Below, piece after piece: positions 6,206 to 12,890 of a stretch of DNA of 12,955 nt (positions within the stretch are counted from its first letter, which is position 1; every line of letters starts with the position of its first letter). A program made the translations under genes and the position numbers. The stretch spans positions 1 to 12,955 of the forward strand of contig JAZRNL010000046.1 of assembly GCA_045648165.1 (NCBI GenBank). Reading direction: 5' to 3'. Source of the DNA: RGIG9115 sp045648165. GTDB lineage: Bacteria; Bacillota; Clostridia; UBA1381. Under the pieces are notes generated by a model. That model did not search any database. It saw only the letters and a list, made by a program, of their open reading frames with translations, and was not told where the DNA came from.

Positions 6206-8437
6206 GTGGAAAATAGCATTTTTGCATATGAGAAATTCCCCCAAACAGCCGATGGAGCAAGCGAAATTATTCAGCAGATAATAGAAATGGTTAAGAAAAA
6301 TAACCCGTCTGCAAATACTGATATGATTTATATTGCATACCGTCTTGCCCGGCATGCCCACAAAAATCAGTTCCGAAAAAGCGGTGAACCTTACGTATAC
6401 CATCCTGTACAGATTGCATTTATTGCCGCAAGTATGTCGATGGATGCAGTAGCAATTACCGCCTGTCTCCTCCACGATGTTGTAGAGGACACATACTATA
6501 AAACGGATGATATAAAAGCACTTTTCGGTGCTGAAGTTGCAGAACTGGTAGACGGCGTTACAAAGCTTACCAAGCTCCAGTATTCAACTCTGGAGGAGCA
6601 ACAGGTAGAAAACCTGCGTAAAATGTTCCTTGCTATGGCAAAAGATATACGTGTGGTTATAGTAAAGCTTATAGACCGCCTGCATAATATGCGGACATTG
6701 GCTTCCATGAAGCCTGAAAAGCAGCTTGAAAAAGCCCGTGAAACCCTTGAAGTATACGCACCTCTTGCACACCGCCTTGGTATGTCAAAAATTAAGGTGG
6801 AGCTGGAGGACCTGGCTCTTAAGTACTTAGACCCTGTAGCATATGATGAAATCCGCGAAAGCATAAAGCACAAGCGAAGCGAAAGGGAAGAGTATATCAA
6901 AAACATAATGGACGATATCCGCGCAAAGGTAACCGAGGCGGGAATTAAAGGCGAAGTAAAGGGCAGAGCAAAGCACTTCTACTCCATTTTCCGCAAAATG
7001 TATACTCAGAACAAAACAATTGACGAAATTTATGACTTGTTTGCAGTAAGAGTTATTGTGGACTCAGTGGCAGACTGCTATGCGGTGCTTGGAATGGTAC
7101 ACGAGATGTACACGCCCGTTCCCATGCGTGTTAAAGACTATATCGCTATGCCAAAGCCTAATATGTATCAGTCACTCCACACCACAGTAATCGGAACAAG
7201 CGGTACACCCTTTGAAATCCAGATACGCACATGGGAAATGCACAAGGTGGCAGAAGAAGGTATCGCGGCACACTGGAAATACAAAGAAGGTGTTTCCGGT
7301 GAAACTGCTATAGACTCCAAGCTTGAATGGGTACGTCAGCTTCTTGAAACCCAAATGAATAATGTAGACAGTGACGACTTTTTAAGTACCCTTAAAATAG
7401 ACCTTTTTGCAGACGAAGTATTTGTATTTACCCCCAACGGCAAGGTTATATGCCTGCCTGCGCAAAGCACCGTTATAGACTTTGCATTTGCAATCCACTC
7501 TCAGGTAGGTTACAAAATGAGCGGTGCAAAGGTAAATGGTAAGATAGTACAGAATAACTATATACTTAAAAACGGCGAAATAGTTGAAATTCTTGCAAAC
7601 AACACCCACGGACCAAGCCTTGACTGGCTTAAAATCGTACGAACAAGCCAAGCAAAGAGCAAAATCAATCAGTGGTTTAAAAAACAAAACCGCGAAGACA
7701 ATATAATCCACGGAAAAGAAATGATAGAAAAAGAGCTCAGACGAATGGGATATACCCATGCCCAGCTCTTTAGAGAAGAGTGGGTTAACCGCCTTCTCAA
7801 GCGTTACGGATATATGAATATGGACGACCTTTATGCAGGTGTTGGCTACGGTGCTGTAACGCCCCAGAAAATACTTTTAAGACTACGTGACGACCTTAAC
7901 ACAGAGCTTGCAGAGCTTCAGAAAAGAGAAACTCCATTAGTAGCAGAGCCCGATTCTCCCAACAAAAGAAAAATTCCTACAGGCAAGGGTATAATCGTCA
8001 AGGATATTGATAACTGCTTAGTGAGGATTGCAGGCTGCTGCGGCCCTGTTCCCGGTGATGATATTGTAGGCTTTATAACAAAGGGAAGAGGCGTCTCTGT
8101 TCACAGACGTGACTGCCCCAATATGAACCCTGCAAACCTCTCGGAAGAGGACAAGGCGCGGCTTATAGACGTTACATGGAGCATCGAGCCCCGAAGCTCC
8201 TACGTAGCTCACATACAGATTGAAGCCCACGAACGTGCAGGCATTATGTACGACGTTTCTGCAGTGCTTAACGATATGCATATTTCCTGCAAAACAATCA
8301 ATGCATTTGTAAACAAAAAGAATATGGCAGTTGTTCAGGTAGGTGTGGAAATCACAAACAAAGAAGAGCTTTCTGTAGTTCAAAGAAGGCTCAGTCAGCT
8401 ACCCGACGTTGTAGGAGTATCACGTATTTCAAATTAA
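6206..8437 (+). CDS. rel: Bifunctional (p)ppGpp synthetase/hydrolase Rel (RSH family)
   Basis: This long RSH protein makes and degrades the alarmone (p)ppGpp in the stringent response. The GTG start at 6206 (743 residues) is chosen because AAAGGAGTGA lies at 6191-6200; the longer frame would start inside the leader. The hydrolase domain has HDVVEDT (about 90-96) and RLHNMRTL, so the HD residues are intact. The synthetase domain has GRAKHFYSIFRKM (about 253-265), DLFAVRVIV, MPKPNMYQSLHTTV, and EIQIRT (about 337-342), also intact. A TGS domain follows (VFVFTPNGKVICLP to VEILAN), then the Cys/zinc-finger region with GCCGPVPGDDIVGFITKGRG and HRRDCPN, and a C-terminal ACT domain. The length is close to B. 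subtilis Rel (734 aa). The protein should be ribosome-associated and bifunctional. Unusually, the next gene is yaaA, 15 bp downstream, rather than dtd. Confidence 0.97.
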   Translation: MENSIFAYEKFPQTADGASEIIQQIIEMVKKNNPSANTDMIYIAYRLARHAHKNQFRKSGEPYVYHPVQIAFIAASMSMDAVAITACLLHDVVEDTYYKTDDIKALFGAEVAELVDGVTKLTKLQYSTLEEQQVENLRKMFLAMAKDIRVVIVKLIDRLHNMRTLASMKPEKQLEKARETLEVYAPLAHRLGMSKIKVELEDLALKYLDPVAYDEIRESIKHKRSEREEYIKNIMDDIRAKVTEAGIKGEVKGRAKHFYSIFRKMYTQNKTIDEIYDLFAVRVIVDSVADCYAVLGMVHEMYTPVPMRVKDYIAMPKPNMYQSLHTTVIGTSGTPFEIQIRTWEMHKVAEEGIAAHWKYKEGVSGETAIDSKLEWVRQLLETQMNNVDSDDFLSTLKIDLFADEVFVFTPNGKVICLPAQSTVIDFAFAIHSQVGYKMSGAKVNGKIVQNNYILKNGEIVEILANNTHGPSLDWLKIVRTSQAKSKINQWFKKQNREDNIIHGKEMIEKELRRMGYTHAQLFREEWVNRLLKRYGYMNMDDLYAGVGYGAVTPQKILLRLRDDLNTELAELQKRETPLVAEPDSPNKRKIPTGKGIIVKDIDNCLVRIAGCCGPVPGDDIVGFITKGRGVSVHRRDCPNMNPANLSEEDKARLIDVTWSIEPRSSYVAHIQIEAHERAGIMYDVSAVLNDMHISCKTINAFVNKKNMAVVQVGVEITNKEELSVVQRRLSQLPDVVGVSRISN

Positions 8438-8452
8438 AAGGAGTCAGACCTT

Positions 8453-8668
8453 ATGGAAATTAGTATAACAGGTGAGTTTATAAAGCTTGACCAGCTTTTG
8501 AAATTTGCCAACGTCGCAGAAAGCGGCGGTATGGCAAAGGAAATGATTTGTGACGAAATTGTAAGTGTAAACGGGGAAGTTTGCACTATGAGGGGCAAAA
8601 AAATCCGCAGCGGCGATATTGTTGAGGTCGAGTTTGAGGACGAAACAATAAACATAAAGGTTCTGTAA
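8453..8668 (+). CDS. yaaA: S4-domain RNA-binding protein YaaA (RlbA-like)
   Basis: This 71-residue protein is a single S4 RNA-binding domain. The ATG follows AAAGGAGTCAG. The visible pattern is ITGEFIKLDQLLKFA, then GMAKEMI, VSVNGEVCTMRGKKIR and GDIVEVEF, which match the small S4 proteins encoded directly upstream of recF in Firmicutes (B. subtilis YaaA, also called RlbA). The family is linked to ribosome assembly and 50S binding, but its exact role is unsettled. It lies 15 bp after rel and only 2 bp before recF. In most relatives dnaN precedes this gene; here rel does. Confidence 0.9.
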   Translation: MEISITGEFIKLDQLLKFANVAESGGMAKEMICDEIVSVNGEVCTMRGKKIRSGDIVEVEFEDETINIKVL

Positions 8669-8670
8669 TT

Positions 8671-9759
8671 ATGTATGTAAAAACCGTTAAGCTTCAAAAT
8701 TTTAGAAACTATAAGAATCAGGAAATAGAGTTTTCAAAGAATACAAATATTCTGTGCGGTAACAACGCAAATGGCAAAACCAACATTCTGGAAGCCGTGT
8801 ATCTTTTCGGATACGGCAAAAGCCACCGCTGCAAAAGCGATACCGAAATGATACGGTTCGGAGAAGATGCGGCACGGCTCACAATAGGCTTTGAAAACAA
8901 AGGCCGTGATTTTACGGGCGAGATTATACTTTCCTCAAACGGCAAAAAAACCGTTAAGGTAAATAACGTGCCCATAAAAAAACTGAGCCGGCTTATGAGC
9001 TATTTCCATGCGGTGTTGTTTTCGCCTGAAGACCTTGTTTTGGTTAAAGGCTCCCCATCTGCACGGCGTAGGTTTATGGATGCATCACTATGCAGGCTTT
9101 ATCCTGCCTATTTTGGAGCACTTTCCGAGTTCCGGACTTTAGCAACTGAAAAGAACAACCTGCTCCGCCAGCTAAGAAAAAAAGGAAAAAGCTCAGACGA
9201 TTATTTGTCGGTATGGAACGAGCGCATTGCATATGTCTGTGAAAAGATAATGAACTACCGCAAAACTTTTTGTGAAGAGATTGCAGTATTTGCTGCAAAA
9301 ATCCAGAAAGAAATCTCAGGAGAGGTGCTTAAAGCCGCTTATGAGCCAAGCCTTAAAATAAGCTCGGCAGAAGAGATACTTAAATTTTTGGAGGATGGGC
9401 AAAAACGGGAAATAGATAACGGTGCAATGTGTTGGGGAATTCAGCGAGACGATATTTCTCTTTATATAGGCGACCTTGATGCCCGGCAATTTGCCTCACA
9501 GGGTCAGCAGCGCACAACCGCATTGTCTATGAGAATTGCCGAAGCAGATTATATATTTGAAAAAACGGGTGAATACCCTGTGCTTCTTCTGGATGATATA
9601 TTTTCGGAGCTTGATGTGCAAAGACGAATGTATCTTTGGCAAAGGATAGTGAACAAGCAGGTGATTATAACCTGTACCGATACCGATTTTTTTGAAAACA
9701 CCAACGGTGCAAAGCTATTCAGTGTTGCAGACGGCACTGTAGTTGAGAAATCAATTTAA
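8671..9759 (+). CDS. recF: DNA replication and repair protein RecF
   Basis: RecF is an SMC/Rad50-like ABC-type ATPase that, with RecO and RecR, helps load RecA at single-strand gaps. The 362-residue length is typical. It starts at an ATG two bases after the yaaA stop, with a weak AAAGG site inside the end of yaaA, which suggests translational coupling. Motifs are complete: Walker A GNNANGKT (30-37), the family segment FSPEDLVLVKGSPSARRRFMD (about 117-137), the ABC signature ASQGQQRTTAL (275-285), and Walker B PVLLLDDIFSELD (303-315). The D-loop follows directly. Its place between yaaA and remB-gyrB is the conserved Firmicutes order. Confidence 0.97.
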   Translation: MYVKTVKLQNFRNYKNQEIEFSKNTNILCGNNANGKTNILEAVYLFGYGKSHRCKSDTEMIRFGEDAARLTIGFENKGRDFTGEIILSSNGKKTVKVNNVPIKKLSRLMSYFHAVLFSPEDLVLVKGSPSARRRFMDASLCRLYPAYFGALSEFRTLATEKNNLLRQLRKKGKSSDDYLSVWNERIAYVCEKIMNYRKTFCEEIAVFAAKIQKEISGEVLKAAYEPSLKISSAEEILKFLEDGQKREIDNGAMCWGIQRDDISLYIGDLDARQFASQGQQRTTALSMRIAEADYIFEKTGEYPVLLLDDIFSELDVQRRMYLWQRIVNKQVIITCTDTDFFENTNGAKLFSVADGTVVEKSI

Positions 9760-9773
9760 GGAGGCGAGCTTTT

Positions 9774-10037
9774 TTGTATCTTCATTTAGGTAATAATTTT
9801 ACCGTCAATACCGACGATATCATCGGCATATTTGATATGGATAATACCACTGTTTCCAAACGAGGCAGGAGCTTTCTTCCCGATGCGGAGCGAAAAAAGA
9901 TTGTTATCAATGCCTCTGAGGACTTACCAAAATCATTTATAATAACCAATGATAAAGTATATATTTCGTCGATTTCCACCCAAACGCTCTACAAACGTAC
10001 GAAATCGGCAAAGATAATAGATGAATTAGTTCAATGA
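9774..10037 (+). CDS. remB: DUF370 family regulator RemB (YaaB)
   Basis: This 87-residue protein belongs to the DUF370/RemA family. The start is a TTG at 9774, supported by AAGGAGG at 9758-9764, which overlaps the recF stop codon; the product then begins MYLHLGNN, as expected for RemB/YaaB. FDMDNTTVSKRGRSFL and KSFIITNDKVYISSISTQTL are the conserved segments. In B. subtilis, RemA activates biofilm matrix genes by direct DNA binding and the paralogue RemB, encoded between recF and gyrB as here, also contributes. Whether this organism makes a matrix is unknown. Its stop codon overlaps an ATG of the longest gyrB frame (ATGA at 10034-10037). Confidence 0.92.
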   Translation: MYLHLGNNFTVNTDDIIGIFDMDNTTVSKRGRSFLPDAERKKIVINASEDLPKSFIITNDKVYISSISTQTLYKRTKSAKIIDELVQ

Positions 10038-10054
10038 AAGGAACAGATATTGAT

Positions 10055-11980
10055 ATGAGTATGGAAAAAATTGAAACAAAGTACGACGAAAATCAAATTC
10101 AGGTGCTTGAAGGTCTTGACGCTGTAAGAAAGCGGCCGGGTATGTATATCGGCTCGACCTCAGCGGCAGGTCTGCATCATCTCGTGTACGAGATTGTGGA
10201 TAACTCAATCGACGAAGCATTGGCCGGATACTGCACGGAAATAAAGGTTGATATTAATCCCGACAACTCTGTTACAGTAACCGATAACGGCCGAGGCATA
10301 CCCGTTGGTATCCATCCTCAGCAAGGTATTCCAACTGTTGAAGTTGTTCTTACCATTCTCCACGCCGGCGGTAAATTTGGCGGCGGCGGATACAAGGTAT
10401 CAGGCGGTTTGCACGGCGTTGGTTCATCTGTTGTTAATGCCCTCTCCGAAAAGCTTGAGGTTGAAGTTTCCGATGGTGAACATATTCACTATCAGAGCTA
10501 TGAAAGAGGTAAGCCTACATGTAGTCTCAAAGTCATTGGCGATACTACGGCTACAGGCACAAAAATTACCTTTAAACCGGACCCGGAAATTTTCGAAACT
10601 CTTGTTTTTGAATACGACGTTCTTCACAAACGCCTCCGTGAACAGGCATATCTTAACCGCGGCGTAAAAATTATTTTCACCGATTTGCGTGACCCCGACA
10701 GGGAACCTGTTACACTTCATGCCGAGGGTGGTATAACAGAGTATGTTACCTACCTTAACAAAGCAAAAGACTCTCTCCACGACGACGTTATATACTTTGA
10801 AGCAAAGCGCAAGGATATGGAGGTTGAGGTTGCAATGCAGTACACAACTGCATACAACGAAACAATAATGAGCTTTGCAAACAATATCCATACCATCGAC
10901 GGAGGTATGCACGAAACCGGATTTAAATCAGGTCTTACCCGTGTTATAAACGATTATGCCCGTAAATATAACTTCCTTAAAGAAAAGGATCAGAATTTAA
11001 CAGGCGAGGATACAAGAGAAGGCCTCACCGCGGTAATAAGCGTTAAAGTTACTGAAGCTCAGTTTGAAGGGCAGACCAAAACCAAGTTGGGCAACAGCGG
11101 TGCAAGAACTCTTGTTGAAAATGCGCTTAACGACAAGCTTGCGGCATACCTCGAAGAAAATCCCAAGCTTGCTAAAACAATAATAGAAAAAATTCTTATG
11201 GCATCAAGAGCGAGAGAAGCGGCAAAGAGAGCAAGAGAAAGCGCGAGAAACGAGAAGAACGCAACCAGCTCATCACTCCTTGGTAAGCTTGCACGTTGTA
11301 CTGATGAAAACACCGACTATGCAGAATTATATATCGTCGAGGGTGACTCAGCGGGAGGTTCCGCAAAGCAAGGCAGAAACAGACGTTTCCAGGCAATTCT
11401 TCCTCTTTGGGGTAAAATGCTGAACGTTGAAAAGTCAAGAATAGACAAGGTTTATTCAAACGAAAAGCTTTTGCCGATTATTCAGGCTTTAGGTGCCGGC
11501 ATCGGAAACGATATGGATATGTCGAAGCTCCGCTACGGCAAAGTTGTTATTATGGCGGATGCCGACGTTGACGGTCAGCATATAAGAACTCTGCTTCTTA
11601 CATTCTTCTTCCGTCATATGCGCCCCCTTATAGACCAGGGGCACGTTTATATTGCTCAGCCGCCTCTCTTTAAGGTGTTCAAGGGCAAGAACAAAAATTA
11701 CGAAGAACGCTTTGCTTTCTCTGATGAAGAAAGAGATATGCTTTTAGCTGAAATGGGAGCAGGTGCAAAGGTACAGAGATATAAAGGTCTTGGTGAAATG
11801 GACCCTGAAGAGCTCTGGGAAACCACTATGGACCCCGAAAAGCGTACAATGCTCCGCGTGGAAGTGGAAGATGCACAGCTTGCAGATGAGACATTTACAA
11901 TCCTTATGGGAGAGAAAGTAGAGCCACGACGTGAGTTTATTGAAAAGCATGCGAAGTATGTATCCAATCTTGATATTTAA
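10055..11980 (+). CDS. gyrB: DNA gyrase subunit B
   Basis: GyrB is the ATPase subunit of DNA gyrase, a type II topoisomerase that adds negative supercoils. The start is probably the ATG at 10055 (641 residues; B. subtilis 638), preceded by AAAGGA at 10037-10042. An ATG at 10034 in the same frame overlaps the remB stop and lacks a clear binding site; a third ATG at 10061 is also possible. The GHKL ATPase shows EIVDNSIDEAL (about 46-56), DNGRGIP (77-83) and GGLHGVG (117-123). The transducer has QTKTKLGN. The TOPRIM domain has EGDSAGGSA (429-437) and DADVDG (502-507), and the tail has QRYKGLGEM. It is the last gene of the operon, and gyrA does not follow. Confidence 0.97.
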   Translation: MSMEKIETKYDENQIQVLEGLDAVRKRPGMYIGSTSAAGLHHLVYEIVDNSIDEALAGYCTEIKVDINPDNSVTVTDNGRGIPVGIHPQQGIPTVEVVLTILHAGGKFGGGGYKVSGGLHGVGSSVVNALSEKLEVEVSDGEHIHYQSYERGKPTCSLKVIGDTTATGTKITFKPDPEIFETLVFEYDVLHKRLREQAYLNRGVKIIFTDLRDPDREPVTLHAEGGITEYVTYLNKAKDSLHDDVIYFEAKRKDMEVEVAMQYTTAYNETIMSFANNIHTIDGGMHETGFKSGLTRVINDYARKYNFLKEKDQNLTGEDTREGLTAVISVKVTEAQFEGQTKTKLGNSGARTLVENALNDKLAAYLEENPKLAKTIIEKILMASRAREAAKRARESARNEKNATSSSLLGKLARCTDENTDYAELYIVEGDSAGGSAKQGRNRRFQAILPLWGKMLNVEKSRIDKVYSNEKLLPIIQALGAGIGNDMDMSKLRYGKVVIMADADVDGQHIRTLLLTFFFRHMRPLIDQGHVYIAQPPLFKVFKGKNKNYEERFAFSDEERDMLLAEMGAGAKVQRYKGLGEMDPEELWETTMDPEKRTMLRVEVEDAQLADETFTILMGEKVEPRREFIEKHAKYVSNLDI

Positions 11981-11983
11981 TAA

Positions 11984-12024
11984 AAAAGCTGCATATGCGG
12001 AGTGTCCTTAAGAACACGCGGCAG
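11984..12024 (-). terminator. Imperfect hairpin with minus-strand T6 tail
   Basis: An imperfect stem GCTGC/GCAGC encloses GTGT-cCTTAAGa-ACAC. On the minus strand it is followed by TTTTTT, so it would stop transcription coming from the right before it enters gyrB antisense. The plus strand has no T run. Internal mismatches make it moderate. Confidence 0.4.
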
Positions 12025-12200
12025 CGATATAAATTCCGGTGCAATTTGCGAGATGCACTTAGTCGCGATATGTCCCTTCGGGACGTAGAAAAAGGGATTT
12101 ATATCATATAACCTAAAGGTCACATGGTCACAATTTGCGTAACAAATTATATCGCATTTGTCGACAGACAAATATATCGCGTTTGTGAAACAAACATATA
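12024..12200. repeat. Hairpin array with GCGATAT/ATATCGC linkers
   Basis: The left half is bounded by the inverted arms 12026-12037 and 12094-12105 (12 bp, one U-G pair) and holds the small hairpins GTGCA/TGCAC and GTCCC/GGGAC. The right half has three hairpins in tandem: AATTTG/CAAATT (12132-12148), ATTTGTC/GACAAAT (12156-12173) and GTTTGT/ACAAAC (12181-12195), each followed by ATATCGC or ATATATC. The left half has the same heptamer inverted (GCGATAT at 12024 and 12065). CAATTTGCG occurs in both halves (12042 and 12131). No open reading frame here looks real. It would form the 3' untranslated region of the gyrB operon. Similar small hairpin mosaics are common between genes of gut Clostridia. 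Confidence 0.65.
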
Positions 12201-12203
12201 TCA

Positions 12204-12251
12204 AAACCTCCTAATTCGCATAATATGCGGATTGGGAGGTTTCAACTTTTT
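12204..12251 (+). terminator. Probable terminator of the recJ-gyrB operon
   Basis: An 18-bp stem (12204-12221 with 12225-12242; AAACCTCC pairs GGAGGTTT, AAT loop) is followed on the plus strand by TCAACTTTTTT. Its two non-Watson-Crick positions are U-G pairs only on the plus strand, which supports plus-strand RNA. It lies about 225-270 nt after the gyrB stop. Confidence 0.7.
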
Positions 12252-12285
12252 AAAAAATCCTTAAGAACACTCGGTATTCGGCGTT

Positions 12286-12412
12286 GTCACCTGTGCTTTC
12301 TTGGCTTTCCGACCGTGACTGAACATCGCAATCAGCGATGCAGTCACTAAAATTACGGACTGATAAGGGAACTGATGTCCGTAATTTTTCCCGCAAAAAA
12401 AGCACAGGCGAC
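12286..12412. repeat. Structured element, copy A (candidate structured RNA)
   Basis: An outer stem of 14 positions (12286-12299 with 12399-12412, one A-C on plus, G-U on minus) encloses two hairpins. Hairpin 1 (12315-12347) has GTGACTG/CAGTCAC, a 2-nt bulge AA, then CATCGC/GCGATG with loop AATCA. Hairpin 2 (12349-12388) has the perfect stem AAAATTACGGAC/GTCCGTAATTTT with a 16-nt loop. A 15-nt linker separates the outer stem from hairpin 1 and a single T separates the hairpins. Copy B downstream repeats this plan on the other strand with different stem sequences. The G-U pair in the outer stem weakly favours the minus strand as the RNA strand. Family not recognised. Confidence 0.7.
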
Positions 12413-12485
12413 GGGAATTTTGTACCAATAATTACATTGTTTAGAATACTCATAATTATTTATTATGGCTACGAACAAGCTTGGC

Positions 12486-12620
12486 GTTTTGGTTTGTTTT
12501 CCCGAACGGAGGAAAATTGTGAATATCAATTTCCTATTCTAATTCACAATTTTAGCACTTGCATTGCTGAGTGCAATGTTCAAGTGCGGCCTTAAAGAGA
12601 GAGGGAAAACAAACCAAAAC
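12486..12620. repeat. Structured element, copy B, inverted (candidate structured RNA)
   Basis: A perfect 18-bp outer stem (GTTTTGGTTTGTTTTCCC, 12486-12503, with 12603-12620) encloses two hairpins. The first (12513-12553) has AAAATTGTGAAT/ATTCACAATTTT with a 17-nt loop. The second (12555-12587) has GCACTTG/CAAGTGC and CATTGC/GCAATG with loop TGAGT and a TT bulge. A 15-nt linker precedes the right outer arm. Its reverse complement has the same order, stem lengths, bulge and linker lengths as copy A, although most paired positions differ. No convincing reading frame belongs to it. A weak sign of insertion is an imperfect direct repeat on either side. Confidence 0.7.
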
Positions 12621-12656
12621 AACGTATGCTATGAACAACCAATAAACTATAAAAAG

Positions 12657-12681
12657 CCCTCCGCAGGAGCCATGCGGGGGG
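12657..12681 (-). terminator. GC-rich hairpin, probable minus-strand terminator
   Basis: CCCTCCGCA (12657-12665) pairs with TGCGGGGGG (12673-12681), with one T-G position. On the minus strand the hairpin is followed by GCTTTTTATAG, the form of an intrinsic terminator for leftward transcription. The odd position is A-C on that strand, so strength is uncertain. Confidence 0.5.
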
Positions 12682-12741
12682 TGGGGCGGCTTTGGAAATC
12701 AGCCCCACGACTTTTGGTTCTTTTGGTCTCAAAAGAACCAA
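12681..12741. repeat. Two further intergenic hairpins
   Basis: GTGGGGC (12681-12687) pairs with GCCCCAC (12702-12708), and TTGGTTCTTTT (12714-12724) pairs with AAAAGAACCAA (12731-12741) with loop GGTCTC. This GC-rich stem followed by an AT-rich stem resembles repeats often seen next to terminators in Clostridia. 12742-12820 holds nothing I can identify. Confidence 0.5.
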
Positions 12742-12821
12742 TAAACCAAATAAAAAATTCGTACAACTTATATACTGACATAGAGTATCACTACTTTAGA
12801 AATTCATTAGTCCATAAACAC

Positions 12822-12855
12822 AAAAAATGGAGCATGATTCAATCATACTCCATTT
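12822..12855 (-). terminator. Intrinsic terminator for a minus-strand gene at the right edge
   Basis: ATGGAGCATGATT (12827-12839) pairs with AATCATACTCCAT (12841-12853). The single odd position is G-U on the minus strand, and that strand continues into TTTTTTG. It lies about 40 bp after a minus-strand stop codon at 12893-12891, as expected for the terminator of that gene. Confidence 0.7.
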
Positions 12856-12890
12856 ATCTCGTTACCCACCAAATACATAGGCATTATATA

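Larger units (their letters stand above)
12005..12270. repeat. 13-nt direct repeats flanking the gyrB-downstream hairpin array
   Basis: TCCTTAAGAACAC occurs at 12005-12017 and again at 12258-12270, each followed by one variable base and CGG. The copies bracket the hairpin array and terminator between them. They could be target-site duplications of an inserted repeat element, or parts of the hairpins themselves. Confidence 0.6.

Noticed and set aside
10305..10912. Long open frames on both strands inside gyrB (120 and 162 codons)
   Set aside because: They are shadows of gyrB codon usage; the gyrB frame carries all family motifs.
12132..12200. CRISPR array
   Set aside because: The units are self-complementary stems of about 25 nt with differing arms; there is no constant repeat of 24-37 nt, no spacers of even length and no cas gene.
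11977..12453. Minus-strand open frames of 75 and 67 codons after gyrB
   Set aside because: They lie in the hairpin array and copy A, lack start signals and show no protein-like pattern.
12338..12595. 85-codon plus-strand open frame
   Set aside because: It runs through arms of both structured elements, has no good ribosome binding site, and its composition follows the hairpins; it is not credible as a protein.
12286..12620. Retron msr-msd or group II intron
   Set aside because: Complementary ends enclosing hairpins recall retron RNA, but no reverse transcriptase gene is in the window and no domain V-like or branching-G motif was found.
12286..12620. Integron attC sites
   Set aside because: The pattern of paired GTT/AAC core boxes with extrahelical bases is not present, and there are internal branched hairpins instead of one imperfect stem.
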